A stretch of 64,000 bases of DNA from Phycisphaerales bacterium (GCA_028279375.1 JANQNW010000015.1:62001-126000); one strand, 5' to 3'; shown: positions 7,626 to 17,119, numbered from the stretch's first letter. The notes: generated from the letters alone by a model not told the origin. A program made the numbers and translations.

Positions 7626-9629
7626 GTGTCTGAACGCAAACACAAGCCGCCGGCGCTGAAGTGGATCTTCCTGATCGCAGCCGTGGCGCTGGGAACCGTG
7701 GCGACGGTGCGCACGTTTGATCTCGAAGAGCTTCGCGCACAGAACCAGCACGATGCAAGACTGACCTTTGCGCTCGAGGAGCTCGAGAACGACACGCTGC
7801 AACTCGTGCGCGCCGCGACGACGCTGGATGCGCACGACCAGGTCGAAGAGCGCATCGAGCGCGTGCGCTCCGGCACCGTGGCGATCGTGGAGGAGTTTCA
7901 CGAAGACGAGGGCATTCCCGATCTGCCGATGTTCAAGGCGGAGTGCTTCGAGGCGATCCGCACATGCGTGGCGCTTTCCGCCGGGGATATGACAAGCGTT
8001 GAATATCTGGCGGCGGAGCAGCAGGCATGGCGCGCCAGCGGCGACTGCATGGATCACATCGACGATCTGGCGGACACGGCGGTCCAGCGACTGCAGGCGA
8101 GCCTCGTCGTCATTCCGGGACGCAAGGGCGCCGTGTACACGCTCTATGTGCTGACCGCCATCGCGATCATTCTCACGGGATGGCTTTTCGTCGATCGCGA
8201 CTCCATCGAGCGGGCCAGGAGGCGCGCCGAGGAGACGGAGCGCCGGCTGCAGGCGATCGTCGAGCATCAGCTTGATTACTTCTGCCGCTTCCTTCCCGAC
8301 ACGACTGTGATCGACGCGAACGACGCGTACCTGCAGGCCACCGGCATGAAGCGCGAGCAGGTCGTCGGCCAGCGCTTCATCGACTGGATCGACGAGGACG
8401 ACAAGGAGCGCATGCTCCAGCACATTCAGTCGCTGACGCCGGATCAGCCGGCGGCGGTCATCGTGCATGGCGTGACCACGCCCGCTGGCGAGCGCCAGCA
8501 GCGACAATGGGTCGATCTCGGCATCTTTGACCCTGACGGCAAGCTGATCGAGCTGCAGTCGGTCGGTCGGGACATCACCGAGCGCGAGCGCATGCGACGG
8601 GAGGCGGAGGAGCGCAGCGCTACGCTCTCGAGCTTCTTCAACGCCAGCCCCAGCGCGATGGACATTCTGCAGATCGAGGATGACGACATTCGCATCGTCG
8701 ACATCAATGAGACCGCGTCGGCGCTCCTGAACTCCCGCCCCGACGATGTACGGGGCAAGCTCGCGTCCGAGTACGGTGTTGATAGAGAGACGATCGACCT
8801 CTGGATCGCCGAGTGTCAGAAGGCCGCGAAGTCAGGCGCGCCGCGCAGGTTTGAGTACCAGAGCAGCATTAAGAAGCGCTGGCTGAGCGTGCGGGTCTGC
8901 GCGATCGAGCGCCAGGACGCTGGTCCGCCCATGTTCGCCGCGGTGACGGAGGACATCACCGAGCATCGCAACACCGAGCAGTGGCTGCGCCTGCTCAATC
9001 GCGAGCTGAATCATCGCGTGAAGAACAATCTGGCCGTCGTCTCGGCGCTTGCCGATCGGACTGCCGCGAGCACGGATGACTTCGAGGCGTTCACGGATCA
9101 GCTCCGCGCGCGAATCCAGGGGATGAAGCTCGCGCATGATGTGATCTCTCAGCGCCAGTGGACGAGCGCCTCGCTCGAATCGCTCATTCGTCGCTGCCTC
9201 AGCGACTTCATGCAGCGCGGCGAGAGCGAGATACGCGTCGAAGGGCCGGAAGTCGATCTCAGCCCGCGCCAGGCTTCGATGCTCGGGCTCGTCGTGCGCG
9301 AGCTTGCGGTGAACGCGGCGAAATACGGCGGGTTGTCATTGCCCGCCGGCATCGTCGATGTGCGGTGGATTGTCGAGTCGATCGGCGACGGCCAGCGCAT
9401 CAATCTGACATGGCGCGAGCGCGGCGGGCCGGAGGTGAAGGCGCCGTCAGAGACCGGATTCGGTTTCGAACTCATCGAGCAGATCGTCATGCACTCGCTC
9501 GAGGGCGAGTTTTCGAGCGCCTATGCGCTGGATGGTTTCGAATGCCGCATCAGCATTCCCGGCGGCGATCAGCATGAAGAGAGTCTGGTCGCGCAGGGGA
9601 GATCGGTCTCGCCGGACGACGCGAGCTGA
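7626..9629 (+). CDS. Membrane sensor histidine kinase, PAS-PAS-HisKA_2 (HWE-like)
   Basis: A 667-aa kinase from GTG 7626 (GGGAG about 7 bases upstream). TM1 at about 11-30 (WIFLIAAVALGTVATV) and TM2 at about 175-195 (LYVLTAIAIILTGWLFV) enclose a roughly 140-residue extracytoplasmic sensor. Two PAS domains follow (about 210-330 and 335-450, the first ending VGRDITERERM, the second VTEDITEHRN). The dimerisation/phosphotransfer motif is RELNHRVKNNLAVVSALA (about 458-475), His being the phosphorylated residue, typical of HisKA_2/HWE kinases. The ATPase part has VVRELAVNAAKYGG and GFGFELIEQIV. No response regulator is adjacent, so the partner is elsewhere. The signal is unknown. Confidence 0.9.
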   Translation: MSERKHKPPALKWIFLIAAVALGTVATVRTFDLEELRAQNQHDARLTFALEELENDTLQLVRAATTLDAHDQVEERIERVRSGTVAIVEEFHEDEGIPDLPMFKAECFEAIRTCVALSAGDMTSVEYLAAEQQAWRASGDCMDHIDDLADTAVQRLQASLVVIPGRKGAVYTLYVLTAIAIILTGWLFVDRDSIERARRRAEETERRLQAIVEHQLDYFCRFLPDTTVIDANDAYLQATGMKREQVVGQRFIDWIDEDDKERMLQHIQSLTPDQPAAVIVHGVTTPAGERQQRQWVDLGIFDPDGKLIELQSVGRDITERERMRREAEERSATLSSFFNASPSAMDILQIEDDDIRIVDINETASALLNSRPDDVRGKLASEYGVDRETIDLWIAECQKAAKSGAPRRFEYQSSIKKRWLSVRVCAIERQDAGPPMFAAVTEDITEHRNTEQWLRLLNRELNHRVKNNLAVVSALADRTAASTDDFEAFTDQLRARIQGMKLAHDVISQRQWTSASLESLIRRCLSDFMQRGESEIRVEGPEVDLSPRQASMLGLVVRELAVNAAKYGGLSLPAGIVDVRWIVESIGDGQRINLTWRERGGPEVKAPSETGFGFELIEQIVMHSLEGEFSSAYALDGFECRISIPGGDQHEESLVAQGRSVSPDDAS

Positions 9630-9660
9630 ATCACGTAGATTCCGAGCGCATGTCGGCTCG

Positions 9661-10995
9661 TCAGACGAGGAGCGTCGCCGGATTCTCGAGCAGAGACTTG
9701 AGCGTCTGCAGATACGCCGCGGCCATGGCGCCATCGACGACGCGGTGATCGCTCGACATCGTCATCGACATCTCGAGTCCGGGCACGAGTTCGCCATCCT
9801 TGACGACAGGCTTCTCGATCGCGGCGCCGACGGCGAGGATCGCGACATTCGGCGGATTGATGATGGCCGTGAAGTGATCCACGCCGAACATCCCAAGGTT
9901 CGAGATCGTGAACGTGGCGTCGGCCATCTCTTCGACTGTCAGGCCGCGTGTGCGCGCCTTCTCGGCGAGGGCCTTCGTTTCGGCTGAGATCTGACGGAGG
10001 CCCATGCGATCCGCGTTTCGCAAAGTCGCGACGACGAGACCGCCGCCGCGCTCCATGGGAAGCGCAATCGCCACGCCGACGTTCACCTCGGGCAGAAGTT
10101 CGATCGACACGTCGGAACCCTGCTCCACCCAGCGGCTGTTGACGAAGGGATGCTGGTGCATCGCCAGGGCGCATGCCCGGACGAGGAAATCGTTGACGCT
10201 CAACTTCACGCCCTGCGCTGCGAGCTGCTCATTGAGCTGCTTGCGGAGCGCGACGAGCGGCTTCATGTCGGCGCCGACGGTCACCTGGAAATGCGGGACG
10301 GACGTCTTCGACTCGACGAGGCGCTTCGCGATCGTGCGCCGCATGTTCGACAGCGGCACGACCTGGTGGGAAAGCTCGGCGGCCGGCATCGGAAGGGGCG
10401 CCGGCGTGGACGCGGGCGCTGCCGCCGGAGCAGGCGCGGGCGCCATCGCAGGCGCCGCGGCAGGCGGTCCGCCGCCGATGAGCGCTTCGACATCCTTGCG
10501 AATGATGCGACCGCCGGGGCCGGTGCCCTCGACGCTCGTGAGATTCAGTCCGGCTTCCTCAGCGATCTTGCGCGCGAGCGGACTCGCGAAGACGCGTCCG
10601 CCGGTGGTCGCCGCGCCGTTTGTTCCGGGCGCGTGCGCCGGAGCTTCCGGCGCTGCGACGGCCGTGCCGCCGCCGGTGTCCGCGGGCGCATCGTCGCCGC
10701 CTGCTGATGCGGTCTTTGCGCCGCCGGACGCAGCCGCGGCCTCGGCGATGTCTTCATCCTCTTCCGCCAGCACCATGATCGTCGCGCCGACTTCGACGGA
10801 GTCGCCCTCACCGAGCACGATCTTCGCGACCGTGCCTTCTTCGTAGGACTCGAGCTCCATCGTGGCCTTGTCGGTCTCGATGTCTGCAAGGACATCGCCG
10901 GGCTCGACGCTGTCGCCTTCCTTCACGTTCCACTTGATGACGGTCCCCGTCTCCATCGTGTCGGAAAGGCGAGGCATGGTGACTTCAATCGGCAT
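9661..10995 (-). CDS. pdhC: Pyruvate dehydrogenase E2, dihydrolipoamide acetyltransferase
   Basis: The 444-aa E2 has one N-terminal lipoyl domain (1-78) with the lipoylated Lys in IETDKATMELES. An Ala/Pro/Gly-rich linker follows, then a peripheral-subunit-binding domain (about 140-175: ASPLARKIAEEAGL, GTGPGGRIIRKDV), a second Pro/Ala linker, and the catalytic acyltransferase core (about 215-444) ending with the active-site DHRVVDGA. It transfers the acetyl group to CoA in the pyruvate dehydrogenase complex. It is the third gene of the minus-strand operon behind E1-alpha and E1-beta, 39 bases after E1-beta. No E3 (lpd) lies next to it, so E3 must be encoded elsewhere. Confidence 0.96.
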   Translation of the reverse strand: MPIEVTMPRLSDTMETGTVIKWNVKEGDSVEPGDVLADIETDKATMELESYEEGTVAKIVLGEGDSVEVGATIMVLAEEDEDIAEAAAASGGAKTASAGGDDAPADTGGGTAVAAPEAPAHAPGTNGAATTGGRVFASPLARKIAEEAGLNLTSVEGTGPGGRIIRKDVEALIGGGPPAAAPAMAPAPAPAAAPASTPAPLPMPAAELSHQVVPLSNMRRTIAKRLVESKTSVPHFQVTVGADMKPLVALRKQLNEQLAAQGVKLSVNDFLVRACALAMHQHPFVNSRWVEQGSDVSIELLPEVNVGVAIALPMERGGGLVVATLRNADRMGLRQISAETKALAEKARTRGLTVEEMADATFTISNLGMFGVDHFTAIINPPNVAILAVGAAIEKPVVKDGELVPGLEMSMTMSSDHRVVDGAMAAAYLQTLKSLLENPATLLV

Positions 10996-11034
10996 CGTTC
11001 AACCTCTGCGCGCCGCTCGTGACGCGCGAATGAA

Positions 11035-12081
11035 TCAGCTCAATCCCAGCGTCTTCTTCACAGCGGCCGTGATCTTCCCCGTGTGCGGCAGGTACTCCTG
11101 CTCAAGGCTCTTGGCGTAGGGCGTCGGCACATCGTCGGAGTTGACGCGCACCGGCTGGCTGTCGAGATGATCGAACGCCCGCTCGCAGATCTGCGTCACG
11201 ACTTCGCTCGCCACCGAGCCGAAGGGCCACGACTGATCCACCACGACAACGCGATTCGTCTTCTGCAGACTCTCGATGATCGAATCGATGTCCAGCGGGC
11301 GGATCGTGCGCATGTCGAGGAGGTCGCAGTGAACGCCCTCGGCCTCCAGCGCATCACATGCTTCGAGGCAGAAGTGCACCGGACGGCCGAAGCTCAGCAG
11401 CGTGCAGTCATCGCCTTCGCGCAGCAGCGCCGCGCGTCCGAAGGGAATCGTGTACTCCTCTTCCGGCACGTGCGCCTTGTCGCCGAGCATGCGCTCGGAC
11501 TCGAGGAAGAAGACGGGGTCGTCGTCGCGGATGCTCGTCTTCAGCAGGCCCTTGGCGTCGTATGGATTCGACGGGATGGCCATCTTCAGGCCGGGCACAT
11601 TGGAGAAGAGCGCCTCGACGCACCAGCTGTGCGTGGAGCCGAGCTGCCCGCCGGCGCCGTCGTTGCCGCGGAAGACGATGGGGCAGCCCCACTGACCTCC
11701 GGACATATAGAGCATCTTCGGCGCGTTATTCAGGATCTGATCCGCCGCGACGAGCGAGAAGGACCAGCTCATGAACTCAATGATCGGGCGCAGGCCGTAC
11801 ATGGCGGCGCCGATGCCGAGCCCGGCGAATCCGTTCTCGGAGATGGGCGAGTCGATGATGCGCTTCGGGCCGAACTCATCGAGCATGCCCTGGCTCACCT
11901 TGTAGGCGCCGTTGTACTCGGCGACTTCCTCGCCGATCAGAAAGACGCGCTCATCGGCGCGCATCTCTTCCTCCATCGCCTCGCGAAGCGCCTCGCGGAA
12001 CTGGATCACGCGATCGCCCTCGCGCGAGGGCAGACCCTCGACGTCGCGAACAACCGCAGGATGTGTTTGAAGTGTGGTCAT
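11035..12081 (-). CDS. pdhB: Pyruvate dehydrogenase E1 component, beta subunit
   Basis: A 348-aa transketolase-fold subunit: FREALREAMEEEMRADERVFLIGEEVAEYNGAY, split here only for description, carries the Glu that activates thiamine diphosphate. PISENGFAGLGIGAAM, EFMSWSFSLVAADQI and the C-terminal VDQSWPFGSVASEV are all family signatures. Length matches the usual 325-350. ATG 12081 is chosen from the family start; GGAG lies 12 bases upstream. It pairs with the alpha subunit 52 bases upstream to form the decarboxylating alpha2beta2 heterotetramer. Confidence 0.96.
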   Translation of the reverse strand: MTTLQTHPAVVRDVEGLPSREGDRVIQFREALREAMEEEMRADERVFLIGEEVAEYNGAYKVSQGMLDEFGPKRIIDSPISENGFAGLGIGAAMYGLRPIIEFMSWSFSLVAADQILNNAPKMLYMSGGQWGCPIVFRGNDGAGGQLGSTHSWCVEALFSNVPGLKMAIPSNPYDAKGLLKTSIRDDDPVFFLESERMLGDKAHVPEEEYTIPFGRAALLREGDDCTLLSFGRPVHFCLEACDALEAEGVHCDLLDMRTIRPLDIDSIIESLQKTNRVVVVDQSWPFGSVASEVVTQICERAFDHLDSQPVRVNSDDVPTPYAKSLEQEYLPHTGKITAAVKKTLGLS

Positions 12082-12133
12082 GCGTCTTGCAGTCTCCGGC
12101 GCGGGCCCGCGTAGGACGCGCCGTGGTGTCTCT

Positions 12134-13246
12134 CTAGTCCTGGGCGTCAAGCAGCGCATTGGGGGCGCCGTCGTGATAGTCCTTCAAGGGGCTGAGGTTC
12201 TTCTCGGGATTTAGGTAGACATCCGAGTAGAGCTCCGCCTCCGGCGTCGGCTCGGCCGATTCCTCGGCGAACGTCACGCTCGCGCGCACCTGCTTCCGGA
12301 TCTCTTTCTGCTTGGCCTTGACCTCGTCCTCAGTAAGGCACTGGCGATCCTCGATGAGATGCGCCTTGAGCAGGTCGATGGAGTCGCGCTCCTGCACGCC
12401 CTTGACCTCGTCCTTCGAGCGGTACTTCTGCGGGTCCGACATCGAGTGGCCGTGGTAGCGATACGTGTGAAGATCGACGAATCCCGGTCGCTGCATCTCG
12501 CGGCAGTTGTCCGCGAAGGGCTTGAAGAGGTCGTAGATCTTCAGGATGTCCATGCCGTCTTCGATCAGCAGGTTGTCGATGCCGTAGCCCTTGGCCTTGA
12601 GGCACAGATCATGCGGCATGGTCGTGCCGCGCCCGATCGAGGTGCCCATCGAGTATCCGTTGTTCTCGACGATGTAGATGACTGGAATGTCGAGCAGCCC
12701 GGCGAGGTTCTGCGCTTCGTGGAATGCGCCCTGGTTGAGCGCGCCGTCGCCGAGATAGCAGAGGCACACCTTCTTGGCGCCTGTGCCCAGGACCTCCCAC
12801 TCGTAACGAGCGGCGAAGGCGAGGCCGGCGCCGACCGGCGTCTGCGCGCCGACGATCCCGTGGCCGCCGAAGAGCCAGTTGGGCTTGTCGAACATGTGCA
12901 TCGACCCGCCCTTGCCCTTGGCGCATCCGGTGATCTTGCCGTACATCTCGGCCATGCAGAATCTCGGATCCATGCCGCGCGCCAACGCATGGCCATGATC
13001 GCGGTACGCCGTGATCACCGGATCATCATGATTGACGCTCTGGATGGTGCCGACGGCGCAGGCTTCCTGTCCTGTGTAGACATGGCAGAAGCCGCCGATG
13101 TGAGCGTTGGAGTACGCCTGCATCGTGCGCACCTCGAACTCCCGGATGAGCATCATTTGATGCAGCCATCCGATGAGCGTCTCGTTCGAGAGCGAGTCAG
13201 AGGGACGCGTGCTGGACATGTTCTTCGCGGTCGCAGTCGTGGTCAT
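12134..13246 (-). CDS. pdhA: Pyruvate dehydrogenase E1 component, alpha subunit
   Basis: About 370 aa. The thiamine-diphosphate motif GDGALNQGAFHEA through VENNGYSM is intact (about 180-215), as are GQEACAVG near the N-terminus, KGKGGSMHMF and the phosphorylation-loop-like HTYRYHGHSMSDP. It decarboxylates pyruvate together with the beta subunit and passes the acetyl group to E2. The start is uncertain: ATG 13246 and ATG 13219 are both in frame, and a TTG at 13276 is possible; none has a strong ribosome-binding site, and the extra residues are low-complexity Thr. First gene of the pdhA-pdhB-pdhC operon. Confidence 0.95.
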   Translation of the reverse strand: MTTTATAKNMSSTRPSDSLSNETLIGWLHQMMLIREFEVRTMQAYSNAHIGGFCHVYTGQEACAVGTIQSVNHDDPVITAYRDHGHALARGMDPRFCMAEMYGKITGCAKGKGGSMHMFDKPNWLFGGHGIVGAQTPVGAGLAFAARYEWEVLGTGAKKVCLCYLGDGALNQGAFHEAQNLAGLLDIPVIYIVENNGYSMGTSIGRGTTMPHDLCLKAKGYGIDNLLIEDGMDILKIYDLFKPFADNCREMQRPGFVDLHTYRYHGHSMSDPQKYRSKDEVKGVQERDSIDLLKAHLIEDRQCLTEDEVKAKQKEIRKQVRASVTFAEESAEPTPEAELYSDVYLNPEKNLSPLKDYHDGAPNALLDAQD

Positions 13247-13333
13247 GGTCGTGCTCGTCGCCCGAGGCGACGTCAAAACGGCTCCATTCTGATATCGGGC
13301 GGACGGGGGGCCTCATCGAGCAATCGTCGATTT

Positions 13334-13345
13334 GGGCTGCAGCCC
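13334..13345. promoter_or_regulatory. 12-bp perfect palindrome upstream of pdhA
   Basis: GGGCTGCAGCCC is a perfect palindrome, flanked by TTT on the left and AAA two bases to the right. It lies about 90 bases upstream of the pdhA start, in the gap behind the stop of the large dockerin gene. It could be an operator for the pdh operon. No T-tract follows, so a terminator is less likely. Function not established. Confidence 0.3.
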
Positions 13346-13515
13346 GAAACGATCGAGCGTCCGGACCAGTGCGCGGCCGGACGGGCCGCCTGCCTCGTGG
13401 AGTCTATGGGGGGCAGATGGGACCGGCAAATAGCGTCCCGTCCGGCCTCGCCATTCGGGGTCAGGAGGGCGTAAGCGCCGCGCTCGGATCGCGCAACACG
13501 CTTCGTCCCAGGTGG

Positions 13516-16500
13516 TTACTTCGAGAGGGCGTCGATGAGGTGCATCAGGTCCTGGGTGTCGACGGCGCCGTCGGCGTTGAGATCGCCGCGACTGTCATCC
13601 TCGCCCAGCATGCCGACCATTGCGCTGACGTCGCCGGAGTTCACGTCGCCGTCGCCGTTGACATCCAGCGCGGCGCGTCCGAGCGACCAGTCCGGCACGT
13701 CGACGAACATCTGTTCGACGGTGGTGGCGGAGTTGAGCGTGAAGAACTCGAGTCCGCCGCTCAGTGACGCCGTCTCGTGAGCCGTGAATCGGCCGACGCG
13801 GACGTAGTAGCGCTCGTCGCCGAAGGTGCTGATGTCCTGCACGCCGAGCACGCCGCCTCCAGCCACGGTCACGAACCATCCCGCGACCAGCGTCGAGCCC
13901 CACTCCTCGCCCGGGTTGCCGCCCGGCAGGAAGTTGATGATGGGCGAGATATCGCCCTCCATCGTCAGGTAGCTGTCGAACTCGACGCATGGGAAGAGCG
14001 GAATCAAGCCGTCATTTGGAGGCATGCTTCCGCCGAGGTCGTTCTGATAGAAGACGCCGCCGTCGATCGTGAGCGAATGTTCGCCCATGGACTGCACGAG
14101 ATTCACGCGCAGCGGTTCGCGGAACGCGAGATACAGATCCGACGTGCGCATGCCTTCGAGTTCGACGCATGCGCTGTTGTCCACGGCCAGCCATCGCGCC
14201 AGCACCGGCGCATCCGTCGGCGACGATCCGGCGTCGTCATCACCGTCGTCGTCATCCTCCTCTTCGATGGAGGTGTCGCCCCAGCGTCCGAGGAGCTCCG
14301 CCTGGTCCGCGGCGTTCACGATGCCGTCGCCGTTGAGATCGCCCGGGCACGGTCCCGATTCAGGACAGGGGCCCCAGCGTCCGAGCAGCTCCGAAAGATC
14401 GCGCGATCCCACGAGCCCGTCGGCGTTCAGATCTGCGGTCAGCGGCTCCACGTTGAGTGCGCTGAATCCTGCGCCGCCTTCGCCGGCGCCGATCGTCGCG
14501 ATGAAAGCGATCGTCTCCGAGGTCGTCGTCGGCTTCGACTCGATCTTGAAGGTCTTTTCCTGCTCGCCGGCGAAGAACTGGATGTTCACCGGATAGCTGA
14601 GCAGATTCTTCGGATCGTGGCCGGTGCGCACGGTGACGATCTTCCCGCCCGCCGGCGTCACGGCGTTCAGCGAGACAACCGCCTGGGCGCTGCGGCCTCC
14701 GATGACGACTGAGGGCTCGATCGAGAGCGATGCGACGCCGATGGGCGTCACGACGACCTCCGTTGTCTGCATCACGCCGTCCGCCGACGCGATGATCATC
14801 GCGGTGCGTCGATCGTCCACCGGAGACGTCGTGACATCGAAGGACGCAGCGCGCTCGCCCGGAAGAACAACAGTCACCGGCGGCACGCTCAGTGTCGAGG
14901 GATCATCACTCGCCAGCGTCACGACGACGCCTTCCGGTCCGGCCGGCGCGGTGAGTGTGACCACGCCCGTCGTCGGCACGCCGCCGGCAAGCACGTTCTG
15001 CTGCACGGTGACGCTCTCGAGCGTCGAGGGTGGAAGTGAGCCGTCGGCGCCCGACCAGCAAGTCGAGCAGTTGATGACGGGAACGAAATCGACGAGCGAC
15101 TCTGATGTCAGCAGGTTGATGTAGCTGACCAGCAGCGCGCCGGAAAGCGCCGGGTTGTCGCCGCCGATGCTGAATCGACCGACCCACACGTAGTGCTTGT
15201 CATCGCCAAAGCGATCGGGATCCTGAATCGTCGCGACCGGCGGCGCCGCCGCCCATGTCGCCACGAGCTGCTGACCCCAGTTGAATGGATTCGGCTCCGA
15301 CTCGGGGAGGAAGAAGAAATCGTCTTCTCCGAGCGCCAGGTAGCTGTCCTGCTTGAGTTCCGGGAACGCCTCCTCGAGCGCATCCGACGGCGGTTTGTTG
15401 CCGCCCAGACCGGAGACCTCCTGATAGAAGGACCCGCCGGTCACGCGCAGGCCGATGGTCGCATCCGAGCCGACCACGAGCGCCAGCGCCGGGTCTTCGA
15501 ATCCGACGTACAGGTCCGCGGTGTTGAATCCGCCGACGCGCTCTTCAGGTGCGACCTCAACGGGAATCCAGTGCGAGAAGGTGCGGAAGACGATCTGCGG
15601 CGGGAGATCGCCATCGCGATCCTCGCCGTTCGAGTCGCCGCTGTCGCCGCCGCCAGATCCGCCGCCCGATCCGCCGCCGATGCCGTCGAGGATGTCGCCG
15701 ATGTCGGGCGGGCCGTCGTCGATCGCATCGCGATCTTCATTTTGCACTCCGCCGTCGGAGATCGAGCCCTGCGAGAAACCGGTTTCGGCGCGGGTGGGAT
15801 CACTTCCACCGCCGCCACCGCCACCGCCGCCACCGCCACCACCCCCGCCGCCACTGGAACCGCCGCCGCTGCCGTTGTTGGGGTTGAAGGAGCTTCCGCC
15901 GCCGCCTCCGCCGCCACTGTTTCCGCCAAGCGGGTTGAGTGGACTGTCGGCGCCGCGCGCCTGTTCGCGTTCGAGTTCGCCAATTCGATCCTGGCGATCC
16001 TGCTCCGCCTGCCGTTCGGCGTCGCCTGGGGCGTCGCTGTTCTCCTGCGGAGGCGCCTTGCGCTTCTCCTTGCGCGCGTCCTCGATCTGTTCGCGGAATC
16101 GCTTGGAAGCGTCCCGGATCTCCTCTTCCGACATGCTCCGCGGATTCGGCGCGTCGGCGCTGTCCGGTCCGCGATTGTTCGCCGCGAACGAGGAGGCTCG
16201 ACGCACACCGCTTCCGTTGGTGCGCATGCCTGCTTCACGAAGCCGGCGATTGCGCTCTTCGAGCAGCGCCTGGGCGCGCTCGCGATCGCGTTGCACGCGC
16301 TCGCGCACGCTTTCGTTGCGCTGGCTCATGCTCGTGACCGCGCTCGTGTAGCCGCTGGTGCTCGGCGTGGCCCGATTGCCCCGATCCGGACGTGAATACC
16401 CGGACCGATCCGATCCGGCTGCGCGTGCGGGGGAAATGTTGCGACGCTCGCGATTCGCCCGCGCCGCCGCGACGGTCGCCGCGAAACCCTCGGTCGTCAG

Positions 16501-16674
16501 TTCGCCCGGACGGCGCTGGTTCGTCGGCGCCGTGGCGCTCGTCGAGTCTGTCGGATAGGTCGTGAGAACCTCGGCTGGCGCCACGTCGCTCGAGCTGCAT
16601 CCGCGCTGCATAAGCCCGAGGGCGATGGCGCCCATAAGCACTCCGGCAACTGCGATCCAAAGCATGCGGCTCAT
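13516..16674 (-). CDS. Large exported protein with a duplicated unknown domain and two dockerin-like modules
   Basis: A 1052-aa protein. A signal-anchor follows Met (MLWIAVAGVLMGAIALGLM) with Cys-Ser-Ser after it, possibly a lipoprotein, though the lipobox QRGC is poor. Residues about 60-260 are a low-complexity, Arg/Glu-rich charged and coiled region. About 260-320 are poly-Gly. A roughly 180-residue domain appears at about 356-539 and again at about 823-995: both have DLY-x-x-F, G-x-FYQ, PP, a FP block with DSYL, and FGD-(D/E)-(K/R)-(H/Y)-YV-x-VGRF. Between them lie beta-sandwich segments (about 550-740) and a dockerin-like pair (DLNADGLVGSRDL, DLNGDGIVNAADQ); a second pair (DVNGDGDVNSGDV, DLNADGAVDTQDL) closes the protein. 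Likely envelope-attached; function unknown. Confidence 0.85.
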   Translation of the reverse strand: MSRMLWIAVAGVLMGAIALGLMQRGCSSSDVAPAEVLTTYPTDSTSATAPTNQRRPGELTTEGFAATVAAARANRERRNISPARAAGSDRSGYSRPDRGNRATPSTSGYTSAVTSMSQRNESVRERVQRDRERAQALLEERNRRLREAGMRTNGSGVRRASSFAANNRGPDSADAPNPRSMSEEEIRDASKRFREQIEDARKEKRKAPPQENSDAPGDAERQAEQDRQDRIGELEREQARGADSPLNPLGGNSGGGGGGGSSFNPNNGSGGGSSGGGGGGGGGGGGGGGGSDPTRAETGFSQGSISDGGVQNEDRDAIDDGPPDIGDILDGIGGGSGGGSGGGDSGDSNGEDRDGDLPPQIVFRTFSHWIPVEVAPEERVGGFNTADLYVGFEDPALALVVGSDATIGLRVTGGSFYQEVSGLGGNKPPSDALEEAFPELKQDSYLALGEDDFFFLPESEPNPFNWGQQLVATWAAAPPVATIQDPDRFGDDKHYVWVGRFSIGGDNPALSGALLVSYINLLTSESLVDFVPVINCSTCWSGADGSLPPSTLESVTVQQNVLAGGVPTTGVVTLTAPAGPEGVVVTLASDDPSTLSVPPVTVVLPGERAASFDVTTSPVDDRRTAMIIASADGVMQTTEVVVTPIGVASLSIEPSVVIGGRSAQAVVSLNAVTPAGGKIVTVRTGHDPKNLLSYPVNIQFFAGEQEKTFKIESKPTTTSETIAFIATIGAGEGGAGFSALNVEPLTADLNADGLVGSRDLSELLGRWGPCPESGPCPGDLNGDGIVNAADQAELLGRWGDTSIEEEDDDDGDDDAGSSPTDAPVLARWLAVDNSACVELEGMRTSDLYLAFREPLRVNLVQSMGEHSLTIDGGVFYQNDLGGSMPPNDGLIPLFPCVEFDSYLTMEGDISPIINFLPGGNPGEEWGSTLVAGWFVTVAGGGVLGVQDISTFGDERYYVRVGRFTAHETASLSGGLEFFTLNSATTVEQMFVDVPDWSLGRAALDVNGDGDVNSGDVSAMVGMLGEDDSRGDLNADGAVDTQDLMHLIDALSK

Positions 16675-16937
16675 GCGAGTCCGTTGGTCCTTCTCTTCTT
16701 GTTTTCGGGCCCGGTTCGCCCCGACCGGCAGAGATCGCCGGGACGTGTGCGGCCTGGTCCTCAAGAGTATCCCGCACCACGCGGCGAGCGAGGCTCACGT
16801 TCTTCATAACGCGATCGAGGCGCCTTTGTTCCTGCAAACTCGGCAGAGTCGGCAAAGTGGACGTCCGAATCCTCGGACCTGGGGAGAACGTCCGGTAACC
16901 GCTCCCGACGCCTCGCCCAGCTTCTCGCGAGCGCCAC

Positions 16938-16980
16938 AAAAAAAGCCGAAGCGGGCCAACCCACGACTTGCTGGCCCGCT
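16938..16980 (-). terminator. Rho-independent terminator of the propeller-like dockerin gene
   Basis: On the minus strand AGCGGGCCA pairs with TGGCCCGCT (arms 16980-16972 and 16958-16950) around a 13-base loop, and a run of seven T follows five bases later (16944-16938). It lies about 175 bases beyond the stop of the 17156-18685 gene. The spacing between stem and T-run is slightly long. Confidence 0.6.
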
Positions 16981-17097
16981 CGGCGAGAAATGCCACATCA
17001 TCCTACGCCCGGAGTGTTCGTCCCGGCGGGGCTCGCGGTTTCCCAGTCCTCCACACGACGCTCAAATTCGCTCGAAACTCCCTTAAACAAGGCGGCC

Positions 17098-17119
17098 TGA
17101 CATGTCCCGGGACACGTCA
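17098..17119. promoter_or_regulatory. 22-bp near-perfect palindrome with the GGGACACGTCA motif
   Basis: TGACATGTCCC followed directly by GGGACACGTCA: the arms are complementary except for one position. The right half recurs at 377-387 and, as GGGACACGTCA, at 25329-25339, in each case upstream of a gene for an exported protein. A dimeric regulator site is a reasonable inference; its distance to the start at 16674 (over 400 bases) argues for caution. Confidence 0.35.

Noticed and set aside
15780..15930. GGN/CCN repeat run that could be a tandem repeat or slippage site
   Set aside because: It encodes the poly-Gly linker of the large dockerin protein in frame; low-complexity coding, not an independent element.
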